Shown in pieces: positions 44,801 to 54,526 of a stretch of 64,000 bases of DNA. The position numbers and the translations under genes are program-made. Below the pieces are notes generated by a model. It made no database searches. It saw only the letters and a list, made by a program, of their open reading frames with translations, and was not told the DNA's origin. Each line of letters begins with the position of its first letter. The first letter of the stretch is position 1. This DNA comes from Lepraria neglecta. Lineage: Eukaryota; Ascomycota; Lecanoromycetes; Lecanorales; Stereocaulaceae. The stretch is from contig CM065649.1 in assembly GCA_033220425.1 (NCBI GenBank), positions 3,658,001-3,722,000 on the forward strand. The letters run 5' to 3'.

Positions 44801-45318
44801 AATGCAAAAACGCCCTCAAAGAACTCGCTACGAAAGAAACATCCCGCAAACGCCCCGCGAGACTAACATTCTACGACGCCAAAGGCGGTGCCGGCGGCAG
44901 CGGCATTTCCACGAAAGCCTTCGAATTCATCGACCTACTCCTCGTACGCGCCTGTGACAGAGTAGCAGCATGCCACTGCACGGAAGGCTGTCTAGAATGC
45001 TGCTGTTCTGAGGTCTGTAAAGAGCAGAATATGGTGATGTCTAAAGCTGGCTCGGAGGTTATACTGAAGTGTTTGATGGGGAAGGAGAAAGAAATCGATG
45101 TTGAGAATTTGCCTTGGGGGCCAGAGGATGAGAAAACGCCGGCGGGAATTGAGACGGTTGTTGCTGCTGAGACCGTTAGGCCGGCTAGGGGGAGGGTGGT
45201 GGAGGAGGTGCTTGTTAAGAGGGAGGGTGGGGGGTTGAGGACAGTTGTGCTTGGGAGGGTTGGGGAGGGGGAGGGGGAGGAGGAGGTGATGGAGATTAAG
45301 GAGGAGCCTGATGATTGA
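41812..45318 (+). CDS. HRQ1: RecQ4-like DNA helicase Hrq1
   Basis: 3'-5' superfamily 2 helicase acting in nuclear interstrand-crosslink repair. Single open frame of 1168 residues from the ATG at 41812. A basic N-terminus is followed by helicase motif I (ATSTSSGKSLIYQ, near residue 390), TKALAQDQR, motif II as VVVDELHVYNG (DELH rather than DEAH), SCSATVANPEEH, the second lobe YRGGYAPQDRR, ATTALELGVDIGSLDAVI, and motif VI QQSGRAGRR near 703. The C-terminal domain ends with the Cys cluster CHCTEGCLECCCSEVC (near 1055), typical of this DUF1998-type branch. The acidic tail ends EIKEEPDD. Codon use changes abruptly: C-rich from about 43.95 to 44.99 kb, then G-rich to the stop. Confidence 0.93.
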   Translation: MAKLQAPTVSNQIVRKRKRKAPTDASDVAAAGDTDEPPVPSTTTLPTKTHDGGKKPRRATKDGGKGKPPLLRRDSSTIVETTIQWPDQLTKLAQTHRALNLVYTFICTRKHIATTFETVKKAVEGHIKRELLVTDVARIKALVPRAINFAYVDEACLQVAVLGEEDGIKGGRAKEFRSLDLSREDVSEAHADDGKSKEVLLFEFIDGDLKRQVTNAKTGEPTKPFRKLREEDLKIPVYSQKQMMKLIEKRNTKFTSAVNAFLNQCAADKVDPLETLQEKEKEYVPMPSDSRGNTPAPVPARPPPTIPAERETVAKIIADIKEMEWYTGQIVPDGHRVFDPQQPIFGDLNFQLSQNLVNALYNTRGITQLYSHQAEAINNLHDGHNVIVATSTSSGKSLIYQIPMLHELEHDSHARGMYIFPTKALAQDQRRSMKELLRFVPGLENIIVDTFDGDTAMQDRNLIRDEARIIFTNPDMLHITILPQEDKWRTFLQNLKYVVVDELHVYNGLFGSHVAFIMRRLRRICAAVGNRHVKFVSCSATVANPEEHMRTIFGVENIKLTDFDGSPSGRKEFLCWNTPFKDPKDPSSGRGDTMAETARLFCQLILRGVRVIAFCRIRKQCEVLITAVRNEAATLERPDLAARVMGYRGGYAPQDRRKIEGEMFDGKLMGIIATTALELGVDIGSLDAVITVGFPYTIANLRQQSGRAGRRNKDSLSVLVGDCFPTDQYYMENPDEIFTKPNCELQVDLQNMLVLEGHIQCAAFEMPIRPAEDKLYFGKQLTEIAEERMVKDPLGFYHCNERFRPHPSKCVAIRDTEDGHFAVIDITNNRNIVLEEVEPSRAFFTIYEGGIFLHQGYTYLVKEFSPEQKYAKVTLVKVDWTTQQRDYTDVDPIETEAIRRIPDSLSRAFYGAIKIRAVVFGFFKIDKKRRILDAVQVDNPPIDIFSKGMWLDVPKSALEILNSRRLNVAGAIHAAEHAILSLMPQFVISMPGDVRTECKNALKELATKETSRKRPARLTFYDAKGGAGGSGISTKAFEFIDLLLVRACDRVAACHCTEGCLECCCSEVCKEQNMVMSKAGSEVILKCLMGKEKEIDVENLPWGPEDEKTPAGIETVVAAETVRPARGRVVEEVLVKREGGGLRTVVLGRVGEGEGEEEVMEIKEEPDD

Positions 45319-45749
45319 CGATTGATGGCTGAGTTATGATGATTGTACATATTTATGTTACTGGTCAATGAAACCTTCCGTCTCTGATGTCCACCATGTC
45401 GGCGAAATTAGTGGATCGACAAAGACTTTTGCTTGACTGATATTTCATTGCCTACTTGAAGTATCTACTTCCTAGAACATCATGACAAGTGCCGCCCTAA
45501 ACCCTCTACCAACCGGCAACGCTGGCTGAAAGACTTCAATGCATGATGAACCCCCCATCCATGTATATCGGCGATGATCAGGTGTCCTAAAGATCTCCTT
45601 TTTGTCACCGTTCTGATGATGACGCCTTGAGATTCGCTTGTATCTCCCTCCCGTCTGATGACGACGCCTGGAAATGCAAGAGGTCCATTCGACGGTGAAT
45701 ATGCCCATGGCAGCCGAAATCTAGTCATCTTGTGTACGCCTTGACACAC
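45319..45749. other. Convergent spacer, HRQ1 and the Ran-binding protein gene
   Basis: A 431-bp region between two 3' ends. Its open frames are short, and no gene is supported. Confidence 0.4.
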
Positions 45750-47867
45750 TCAAGGGTCTGTTAGGCCATCCTGTATCTTTTGTACTTCGTGATAAAGTAT
45801 CTTGCTCTCGTTCAAATCGCCCAACTACTCCATGTCAGCTTGGCTTCACAGACGTCAAGGCAATGCTACTGACCTTGACCATGTGAGGAATCAACATGCC
45901 ATCCTCTACAACCCCAAATGCGAATGATTTGCCAGTGGGTAAGTTGCCTCTGCCGTCGCCAATCTGCATTCCCTTGAAGACTGGCGCGTTCAGCAGAACC
46001 CGGTACGTTTGGTGAGCACGCATGATGAAGCGCCCTTTTCTATGAGTCGAGTCTGAGTCGTCTAAAGGTGATGCAAAAACGTTGAGTTTGAAAGTTCCTT
46101 TGCCGCTTTCTTTCCACATCTTGTTTCTGAATGCGTATAGGCTGGCGCGGGAAGAAAAGATTGACTCTTCGCCATCTTCTCCGGTTTCGACTGGGGCAAG
46201 TTAGCATTACATGTCTAGACGGCAGGCTAATGCTTACCATCTTGATGCTGAAACCTCTCATCGGCCTCGTCGTTGCCTTCTTTGTTGCTCTCTCCGAAGA
46301 AGCCTTCACCATCATTTTCGCTATCCTCATCGTCGTCTTCATCCCGCGTCGGCGATCCAATGGGTTTGATGGCACCATTAGCTGCGCCGAGTTTTGCATC
46401 GCCAGTTGGGGCAGCGAAATTCGAGAGCCTGCCTCCCCCACCAAAACCACCTCCAAACCCACCACCAAATACCGATCCACCAAAAACAGCAGGCTTCGCT
46501 GCCCCAGCAGTACCAAAAGGTGATGGCTCTGTGTTGCCAAATCCGGAAGATGAAGCTTTACCGAAGCTACCGAAACCGCCATTGGCTTTAGGCTCAGTTG
46601 TATTAGGTGCATCGGAGTCAACCTTCTTAGGACTGAAGGCTGACGCTGAAGCGAATGGGCTGGCGGTGCTGCCGGCCCCGGGTGTAGCACCAAGAGCACC
46701 AAAGGGCGAAGTTGCTGAAGTAGAGAGCGCAGCAAAGCCTGACGATGCAAAAGCAGATGGAGATGTCTGAGACTGTTGGTCTGTTCTCGTACTTGTATTG
46801 TCGGATGGAGATTTCGCAGGAGGTTCGTTCCTGTTAGGAGCGGGTATTGGAGTGAGGGCTGATGTGCTTCCGAACACGCTTGGGACTTTCTTCGTTTCTG
46901 CTTCAGCGGTTGAAGCTCTTGAACTGAATTGTGGAGCATCCGGCTCGTTCTGTGTCGTAATAGGACCTTGTTGCTGTAATAGAGGCTGACCATTGAGACT
47001 CAAATTCTTAGCTCTATCGATCTCATCTGACCTTCTATGTGCTCTTGTTTCCTCCGTTGCCGCAATCTTTTGCTCTCTATCTGGGTCCGAATCAAATTGG
47101 TCCCTGCTGCGCTTCTTCCGAGGACTGGCGGTTGAGTCGCGCATCTCCTGGTCCATAAGCTCTTTTTCTGCTTCTGCTGCAGTAGGGGTTATTGTGCCTC
47201 CAGTTTTCTGTCGAGCAGGTTCGCGGATCTCCTTGTCATTTCTATCCACTTCGATCTCAGCATCTGAATGGGTCTGAATCGCTTCTGCAGTATGCCCTTC
47301 TGCTGTATGTACACTGCTATCCATAGGCTCTTGTGACTCCTTCTCATCTATAGCGTCTTCAATTTCTTCTTGCACAGGTATCGTAATCCCCCGCGAACGG
47401 CCGTCTTCCTTAAATGGTTCGCCAGCACGAACATCTCTAGATCTCTTCCTTACATGACCGTTCCATTTCTCATCGCGTTTTTCAGAAGCCTCTCTCTTTT
47501 CTACCTCTGCATCCGCGGCTCCGAGGTCGTCGAAGGATCGCTTCCTCATTGGTCTTCCCCTAGTCTTATCCACGTCTGGCCTAGGATCCTCTTTTTCAGG
47601 TAACTGATCCGTCTGGATGGAGTCAGGCATGCTCTCAGGGATATCGTCCGATCTGGGTGTTATGTCCTGGAACTCCGTAGCATGCTTCGATAGAGAGGCA
47701 ATAGATGTCTTCTTCAGTTGCTCTCGTGTCGCTCTCTCGCTCGCATCGTTGTCGCTGGCCGAGTCTGTAGGGGGATGTAGAGTTTTAGAGGGGCCATTCG
47801 AGGCGTCTTTCGGCACTGTAGACCGACTGTCATGTGCGTATCCTGGTTGAGGGGTTTCTTGTGTCAT
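45750..47867 (-). CDS. FG-rich Ran-binding protein (Yrb2/Hba1/RanBP3 type)
   Basis: Probable nuclear export cofactor that binds Ran-GTP. Exons: 47867-46238, 46190-45874 and 45824-45750, giving 673 residues. The ATG at 47867 (MTQETPQPGYAHDSRS) is the first in frame. The N-terminal half is charged with basic clusters (RKRSFDD, RKKRSRD). The middle has nucleoporin-like FG repeats (GGFGSFGKASSSGFG, FGGGFGGGFGGGG). The C-terminal Ran-binding domain reads SSRASLYAFRNKMWKESGKG, RFIMRAHQTYRVLLNAPVFK, VEDGMLIPHMVK, and ends ILYHEVQKIQDGLTDP. One Ran-binding domain preceded by FG repeats is the Yrb2/Hba1 plan rather than that of Nup2. Confidence 0.85.
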
Positions 47868-48600
47868 GTTGGACACTGTAGGTGGGTACTAAGCCTTTTT
47901 TCAAGGACAGGTTATGGATGCGTGTTCGAAACACTTGTATCGGTCTTCTCGAGGGACCAGAGCGTGTGACTATGAGGTGGCTATGCACCCAGCCGTCATA
48001 GTGGTGGTGCAGTTGTAATCTCGAGTAATTTTGGTGCAAAGCCAGGCTGTGTGGCCCCCTTCTTATGGCACAATACGCAGCTTGTTGGGGGCGGCCGTAG
48101 GTCTTTGATACGGTCTGAGATCTGACTGTAGGACCTCAAGTGACCAATGCTGGCGTGGGCGAGGGCGAAAAAGTTAATGCACGATTGCGGAGTAGGAGTG
48201 GTGATAGCGGTGATAGCGGTGACAGAATCTTGGTACCTGCAGCTTTCCGAGAAGTTGCCTTAGCTGGGTTATAGTGGAATGTGAGGATCTGGGTGTGAGG
48301 AGTGGTGGAACAAAGGTGATGTATTGAAAGCTTTGTGAGGGAGATTGGCATAGATTGTTGATTTCTCCCCGCCGGGCCGTTCATCCAATCGAAATAACGC
48401 TACTACGAAAAGTGCTACTCAACGACAACGCATACAAGTGACAACCTTAACAAACTCACGACTGAGAAGCACTACCTATAGCGTTATCACATCATATTTG
48501 TTGTGCCATAAATATACAGCTAATTGCTACCTAAATTAATCTTAACAAGTCTACACGCTCCGCAACGACAGGAGGCATTGAGAAGAATTACACATCGGCT
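47868..48600. other. Spacer between the Ran-binding gene and the Yip-family gene
   Basis: A 733-bp region with a small GGTGATAGC tandem rep near 48195 and no supported gene. Confidence 0.4.
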
Positions 48601-49665
48601 TTAGCTAATAAAGCACAAGCATCCCAACCCGACATAAAATACAAACAGAGGGTATACCGCAATGCCAACACGATTCTTAACCACCCCTGAGCCACCAAGT
48701 ATGCTGACACCAGCAGCTAATGACCATGCAATAAGCAATATGTAGACCGGAACACGGGCAATCGTTGGAAGATGAAGGGCGCTGAGCATAGCGGCAATGA
48801 CCAATGGGAAGAGTGTATATCCGATGATACAGATCGACTGGAAGAACGAGCTGAGAAAGATCATTAGCGAAGCCGAGGAAAGATGATACCTGAAGCGGCT
48901 TACATGTTCCCTCCCAGAAGCTTGATCTGCATTGTCACGACGGCCTCTCCGATCCATACCAAAGCAAAGACACCAGAGAAGACAGCTGTCTTTTGTTCGC
49001 TCGACGAAGGCATCGATAACAATAAGCTGAGAAGCAGGCAGAATATTAATGGGCCCCTGCACGGATAGTTAAATATGTGTCTTCCTCCGCAGCGAGAAGC
49101 TCGGCCGAGAAAGCATACCATAAATCCCAGTCTCTTAAACCTTCGCTCATCCCCCCTTGAAGCACCACGTCTGCATCCGGCCACCTTCCAGCAATACCTC
49201 TTATGCCACCTGCAAGACTGTCACCCTCACCCCTTTCTGCAGCTCCGATGCCTCCTCCTCTCTGTAGTACGCCTCCAAGTAAATACTTCGGCCAGAGCAC
49301 TTGTCTCATCTTTTCCCATACGGCCAGTAGATCGCGCGACAGCGTCTCCCATACCGATTCATCGATTGTGTTCGAAGGTGCACGTCGATCTTCGCCAGGT
49401 ATAGAGGAATTGAGGTATCCTTGGGGCAGAGGGTTTCGTGAGGATGAAGATTGGATGTTGCCTGTTAACGGGGCTCGATCGGAGTTGGACTGTATAGGGT
49501 CGTCTAGATCATTGATGTTCGCTAGCAGTACCGTTGTTAGAAACACATATCAGCCACAGGTGGGGGAGAGGTACCGTCATCTGGATCTATAAGATCTTGC
49601 TCGATCTGTGTATTATCATAATGCTCGTATGGATTGTCTGCTGTGGCACTCGCCATCATGGCCAT
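48601..49665 (-). CDS. Yip1-family Golgi membrane protein (Yip4/YIPF6-like)
   Basis: Polytopic Golgi protein that interacts with Rab GTPases in vesicle traffic. Four exons: 49665-49575, 49521-49119, 49056-48904 and 48850-48601, giving 298 residues in phase. The N-terminal cytosolic part (MAMMASATADNPYEHYDNTQ) is acidic. The Yip domain opens DWDLWGPLIFCLLLSLLL and has five hydrophobic segments (VFSGVFALVWIGEAVV; FFQSICIIGYTLFPLVIAAM; VPVYILLIAWSLAAGVSILG; YPLFVFYVGLGCLCFIS). The early GIGAAERGEGDSLAGGIRG block is Gly-rich. DLWGPL and GYTLFPL are hallmarks of the family. The subgroup is inferred from length and the short C-terminus. Confidence 0.88.
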
Positions 49666-49668
49666 GTG

Positions 49669-49700
49669 CAAAGCTACACAAAGCTACACAAAGCTACAAT
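49669..49700. repeat. Triple 11-bp repeat in the Yip-gene leader
   Basis: CAAAGCTACA occurs three times in tandem just 5' of the start codon of the Yip-family gene on the lower strand. It is probably slippage; no function is inferred. Confidence 0.7.
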
Positions 49701-50243
49701 CATGTAGCCCCTTGAATGAGGGCCAAATTTTGCTGTCAAATGAGAGACGGGGCTTCAGATCTGAGCGTTGACAGAAGCGCTTCAACGGCGTAAGCTCGAA
49801 AAGTACACCTTTCGCTTAGCGTAAAGGGAGCTCAGCCTTACGCGCCTTGCAAGGCCAAAGTATTTTGCGATTTCTACTTGCGTATTCTCCAAGACCGAAT
49901 CCCTCCCTCTCTTTTTTCCTCTTTAGTTGACTAGAACCGGATTTCTTCCCTGTCTCTGGCCTTATTGTGCCAGGATATCCGACAACTGTTGGTTGTTGCC
50001 TCAACCAACCAACTGTCAAGGCTGCAGACGCGTTCAGACGCGTTCTTCGCAAACTCCATGTTCTTCATATAAGACTGAAAGAAATACGTCGCTAGAAAGA
50101 CTTCTTCCAATCAATCTCTCTTCTTCTAACTCTCCCTTCTTTAATTTCTCAGATTGTCCAACTCTGCATTTGAGTTGCCTTGAGACCTTCCCAGTCGCTC
50201 AATGTTGTGAAAACGTCAGGTTGTCAAGCGGGACCACCTTGCA
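49701..50243. other. Divergent promoter region, Yip-family and ECM11-domain genes
   Basis: Over 500 bp without a supported gene. The upper strand has pyrimidine-rich tracts near 49900 and 50110 typical of fungal promoters and leaders. Confidence 0.4.
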
Positions 50244-51974
50244 ATGTCGGGTGTCCAAAGCTTCATTGATGGGCGGCAGCCAGGGCAGCAAGGCTCTCCG
50301 CGTCTGGCGTCAGCATCCCTATTTAAAGTCCCAGTTCCTTCAACGAAACTGGCACAATCTGAGTCAAGTTCCACGAATTCGAGATCAGCCCACAACTTCC
50401 TCAATGATCGGCCTTCAGCTGGACAAAACTCTCCGCTACGCGGGTCGAAAGCTGCCCAGCCATTGACCGGTCACAGAGATGGGTTCGACACTGATGCTGA
50501 GAGTCTCGAAGACACTACAATCATGAGTATCGGAGATGATAGTAGAAATCACAACCAACTTCGCAGTAATGTGACACAACCTCAAAGGAACGGATTCGAT
50601 TCTAGGTTTCGTCTCCCATATGGAAACGGGCGCGAGCAACGTCCTAATGCTCAAAGATTGGACCAGCTCGAAGCTGAAGACCCTGCCATAGAGGGCGAGG
50701 TTGAGTCCGAAAGCTACGAAGGAAGCGGAGACGAAGAGGGCGACGAAGATATTCAGGGTGGCGACGAAGGTGAAGAAGGTGAAGAGGGTGAAGAACAGCT
50801 ATTCAGTAACGCCGAGCTCATGCAACAAGTCAATGATCCAGAATTTCGCCGGTATCGTGAAGGTACGCCCGGCTTTAGGCATGCAAGATATCAAGAAATG
50901 CTGGCTTCTGCTTCTCCCTCAATACGCAATATGGTATTGGGAAATCCGCAGAACTTCCAAATGCCGGTAAAATCATTGCCTTCTCGTAGTCACAGCCAAG
51001 GAAGCAGCGCAGCGGAGTCAGATGCCAATCAAGTTCGCTCAGACCAAGTCCACATACAGCGTCCCACTCAGCAATTACAGCCAAATGCTTTTCAGAACGG
51101 CCAACTCCCCCCCGTGCAGCAACCTGTGACGTTCGCCCAGCCAGCAGCGCCAAATGGAAAGAGAGCAGGCCAACACCAATCTACTCGACCACCACCGACC
51201 ATACGGAATCAACAGCCTCCATTTGCTTCACATATGTCACCAATTGACAGGAGCCACGCTACCAGAGGTGCGAACGCCGATTTCGCCATCAATGGCAGCG
51301 GTGGCAAGATGTCGCCACTAGAACAACGCAAGAACAACACCGGCCCTGACAGCCTAGGAGCATTTGCTATGAACGGCGCCCAGCTTCACAGCGGTGACGA
51401 GAAAGCTATGTCAACCCCCAATGGTGACAGCTTTCCCCAATTCTCATCCCAACAAGATGAGGTTGTCGATGAATTCAATGACAGAGATTCCATCGCGTCC
51501 TTTGAAGGCACTAAGACTCGGAAGCGCGCCAGGGATCTTGATTATAGCCTCGACCAGTTGTCCAGAATGACATTCGAGCAGCTCAGGAGCGAACCATTCG
51601 ATCATGACCCCGGAGCAAAGGAGCCAGTGCTGCCACAGGAGGTCGCAAACGGTACATTGGCTGAGAAGCTGGACCACATGCTAAGTCTCAAAGGAAACGA
51701 CACCAAAGCCATCCGACAAAGGACGGTTTTCGCCTCCTTGCCTATCGAGCAGTACGAGGACTGTGGAGATCTTATCATTGAGAAATTCACGGGAATCATT
51801 GCCAAGTTCAGAGATGCAAGACAGCAAAGGCGAAAAATAGTGAGGGAGTTTGAAGAGGAAGTTGCTAAGAGAGAGGAGCGAGTTAGGGGCAAGACCAGTG
51901 CGGTGGAGAAGGATCTGGGTCGACTGAAGCGAGGAGGGGAGGAAGTCGTGAGAGGGAAAACCCCTTCATCATGA
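50244..51974 (+). CDS. ECM11-domain protein
   Basis: Single open frame of 576 residues from the ATG at 50244 (MSGVQSFIDGRQPGQQGSPR). Residues 1-410 are disordered, with an acidic run at 150-180 (GDEGEEGEEGEEQLF). The C-terminal third is conserved and helical: LDYSLDQLSRMTFEQLRSEP, FDHDPGAKEPVLP, LAEKLDHMLSLKGND, FASLPIEQYEDCGDLIIEKF, then a coiled coil (RQQRRKIVREFEEEVAKREE). This matches my memory of the Pfam ECM11 domain, named for yeast Ecm11, a SUMO-linked synaptonemal-complex protein. A meiotic role here is inference. No introns. Confidence 0.65.
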   Translation: MSGVQSFIDGRQPGQQGSPRLASASLFKVPVPSTKLAQSESSSTNSRSAHNFLNDRPSAGQNSPLRGSKAAQPLTGHRDGFDTDAESLEDTTIMSIGDDSRNHNQLRSNVTQPQRNGFDSRFRLPYGNGREQRPNAQRLDQLEAEDPAIEGEVESESYEGSGDEEGDEDIQGGDEGEEGEEGEEQLFSNAELMQQVNDPEFRRYREGTPGFRHARYQEMLASASPSIRNMVLGNPQNFQMPVKSLPSRSHSQGSSAAESDANQVRSDQVHIQRPTQQLQPNAFQNGQLPPVQQPVTFAQPAAPNGKRAGQHQSTRPPPTIRNQQPPFASHMSPIDRSHATRGANADFAINGSGGKMSPLEQRKNNTGPDSLGAFAMNGAQLHSGDEKAMSTPNGDSFPQFSSQQDEVVDEFNDRDSIASFEGTKTRKRARDLDYSLDQLSRMTFEQLRSEPFDHDPGAKEPVLPQEVANGTLAEKLDHMLSLKGNDTKAIRQRTVFASLPIEQYEDCGDLIIEKFTGIIAKFRDARQQRRKIVREFEEEVAKREERVRGKTSAVEKDLGRLKRGGEEVVRGKTPSS

Positions 51975-52369
51975 CTATCTACCGGCACGCGAAGGCTCCA
52001 AGATCGATTTGGGCCAGTATGAACGGCTGGGGTGTGGGTGGCCAGTATATGAGTGATGATGGGCAGAATTTGCTTTGCATTTAGCACTAACGGCTTATGA
52101 TGTTGGAGTCACTGGTGGAATATGACTGGACGGTGGTGCATGGCATGGCTAGCATTTGTATGCATTTCAGATACCCAATCTTGTTTCATTTGCTTATAGA
52201 CATGGAAGACTGAGCATATAATATGGTTGTTGAAATAATCATGAGTTTCATATAATACTGACTAATGTTCATCTTCATGGACTGACGCCAAACTTTCCAA
52301 ACGCTATCGTGGTATCATCCATTCCCTGTTAAAGGTGCGCCAACAAATGCATGCAACTCCACCGCAAGA
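51975..52369. other. Convergent spacer, ECM11-domain and RBR genes
   Basis: A 395-bp region between two 3' ends; nothing further is seen. Confidence 0.4.
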
Positions 52370-54223
52370 TCAACAAACCAACACCCCCCCAACCCACCAA
52401 TCCACAATCCCCTGCACAGTCCACTCCCCTTCCCACCGCCCCTTCTTCCCCAACTCCTCTCTCCCGCCTCCCAACCCCTTAACCCCAACCATCCCCTCCC
52501 TCTCCCTCCACTCCTTTTCCGCTACAGACCCCGCCCTCCTCACAACAGCCTCATCATCCTCATTCCGATACAAATCACACCGATCACACTCCCTACACGT
52601 CCCGCCCGCCGGTCGAAAATGCTGGCAAAAATGCCTATAACCCTCTCCACCCTCGTTCTTGCCCAGTCCTTGCCGGCAGATATAGCACATAGCGTATCCA
52701 CAAACACAGGTTAATTTGTTGCAGCCGGACTCTTTTATAAAGCCGAGGCCGCAGCGGGGACAAGTTCGTTTGAGGGCTGCGGTGCGGGCGGCTTCGATTG
52801 TGGTGCGGAGGGAGAGGGTGGCAGATTCGTGGCAGGTGTGGGGGTCGCGCCAGGCTTTGTGGCAGGTAAGGCAGGAGGGGAGGGAGCAGGTGGGGGAGCG
52901 GCATTGGAAGCGGTGGGGGAGATGGTGGTGGCGGAGGAGGCGGGTTAGGGAGGTTGAGAGGATGGAGTTGAGTTTGGGGAGGGAGGCGAAGGAGGAGAGG
53001 CGGGTGAGGAGCATGTAGAGGAGTAGGAGGGGGAGGAAGTTGAGCAGGAGCAGGAGGAGGAAGAGTGTTGTTCTTGGGTGATCGGTGTTGAGCCTGTAGC
53101 GGATGGTGGATGGAGGGAAATAGAGCTCGTCGACCTCTGCGTAGGTGCAGAAAGGGCACGTGAGGAGAGGGAGCTGGGCTTTCAGCAGCGCTTCGTCTGC
53201 TAGGCGTGATTCCAGCTTCTTCAGAGCTTCTTTCCCGCCTTTGGACTCGAGAATAGCGCGTCGAGAAATGCTTTGCGGTATGCATCCATCGCAGATATCC
53301 GTCGACATTGGAGCAAGACACTTGATTTGGCTGCGAGAATGGTCGATATTCCGTCCCCAGCTTTGGCCAAATAGAGCTTCGCTGACAGCATTCCATATGC
53401 ACCGGAAGCAAATCACATGGCCGCCGGTAGTACAGGTAGCCATTTGCTCGAAATTGGTATCCGAGAAGCAGCATTCACATTCATATATAGCGCCAGCATT
53501 CCTAGCTTCCGTGTTGTTCATGGCTAATGCTACCTCCCAGTCTTTGGCTTCTCGTTCCCGTTTGATAGTCTCCAGGAACGGCGCTAGGACATTCCTGTGT
53601 AACTCCATATCTAGCTCGGCATCCCCAGTCTCTTTTAGTATCGGTACAGTCTTTGCCTTCTCATCCTGATCCTTGGGCCAGAATATCATCCAGTGATCCT
53701 TCATCGAAGACTCTATGGGCTTCCGCCATCTTAATAGAAAATTGTTGAAGCTGTTCCTCCAGCTTTTGCTCACCAGTTTCTGAAGCGTGGGCCGGGCACG
53801 AGTGTAGCAAAAGTTCTCTTCCGCCAGAACCCCCTCGATTTTGCTTCTGCTCAAGACCTTGAACTCTTCATACAGCATAGACCTCGTAGCCCATTTGTAG
53901 CTAGCTCTTCTGAATTCGTCCTCAGCGGCTACCAGCAGCTCGTTGCCCTGTGCCTTGTTTGCTTCGGGTCGAGGTTCCGTAGTAGCTGTCCGCCATCGTC
54001 CTTTTACCCATGCGTCCTGATGCTTCAGAAGCTGCTCAACGGCAATTTGTAGACGGCTCTCCCCGTCGAACGTACTGAGCAGCTCACGGAACACTTCTGG
54101 GAGGACATGCGGGAAAATGGTTGCGAGGATGGATAATGACTCGTTCAGTTCTGCTAGATGGCCTTCCTCCCCATCCTCTTCAGACGGTTTGTGCCCATTA
54201 TTACGTGCAGGAGGAGTGCTCAT
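52370..54223 (-). CDS. RBR-type E3 ubiquitin ligase (RNF216/TRIAD3-like layout)
   Basis: RING-between-RING ligase. Single frame of 617 residues from the ATG at 54223 (MSTPPARNNGHKPSEEDGEE). A CUE-like helix pair lies at about 25-70 (ILATIFPHVLPEVFRELLST). RING1 starts ECECCFSDTNFEQMATCTTG and GHVICFRCIW. The IBR region begins LLTCPFCTYAEVDELYFP and resumes at RSPTCSLPSCLTCHKAWRD. RING2 has CPRCGLGFIKESGCNKLTC and VCGYAMCYICR, where the Cys in SGCN is the expected catalytic residue. Between the two IBR halves is an extra segment with a long hydrophobic run (TTLFLLLLLLNFLPLLLLYM). Composition flips: coding strand C-rich at 53.06-52.74 kb, G-rich at 52.64-52.37 kb. Confidence 0.85.
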   Translation of the reverse strand: MSTPPARNNGHKPSEEDGEEGHLAELNESLSILATIFPHVLPEVFRELLSTFDGESRLQIAVEQLLKHQDAWVKGRWRTATTEPRPEANKAQGNELLVAAEDEFRRASYKWATRSMLYEEFKVLSRSKIEGVLAEENFCYTRARPTLQKLVSKSWRNSFNNFLLRWRKPIESSMKDHWMIFWPKDQDEKAKTVPILKETGDAELDMELHRNVLAPFLETIKREREAKDWEVALAMNNTEARNAGAIYECECCFSDTNFEQMATCTTGGHVICFRCIWNAVSEALFGQSWGRNIDHSRSQIKCLAPMSTDICDGCIPQSISRRAILESKGGKEALKKLESRLADEALLKAQLPLLTCPFCTYAEVDELYFPPSTIRYRLNTDHPRTTLFLLLLLLNFLPLLLLYMLLTRLSSFASLPKLNSILSTSLTRLLRHHHLPHRFQCRSPTCSLPSCLTCHKAWRDPHTCHESATLSLRTTIEAARTAALKRTCPRCGLGFIKESGCNKLTCVCGYAMCYICRQGLGKNEGGEGYRHFCQHFRPAGGTCRECDRCDLYRNEDDEAVVRRAGSVAEKEWREREGMVGVKGLGGGREELGKKGRWEGEWTVQGIVDWWVGGVLVC

Positions 54224-54526
54224 ATGCTCGAGACGTAAGCTGGGAGGCGTAGAGCGGAGCTGCAACCAAGAAGGCGCCAGTATGTGGGTTATGTGAGCCA
54301 AACGGGCATGTGGAGCCTGATTTGTGCAGCAATAGAGTTGTTAGGATCATATGTGTGTGTGGTCATCGATATTTATCACATGTTACCGGCTAGTGTCAGC
54401 GTTAGGAAGATAAGGCGGGCTCGGGAGGTCATTCATTCCAGGATAGAACTTTGCCACCAATATTCTAGTAAAAGTATATCACATAGGGAAGTTTATATAA
54501 ATAAATAGGATATTTTTGATTTCGTT
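54224..54526. other. Promoter region of the RBR gene
   Basis: About 300 bp without a gene, AT-rich toward 54500. Confidence 0.4.
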
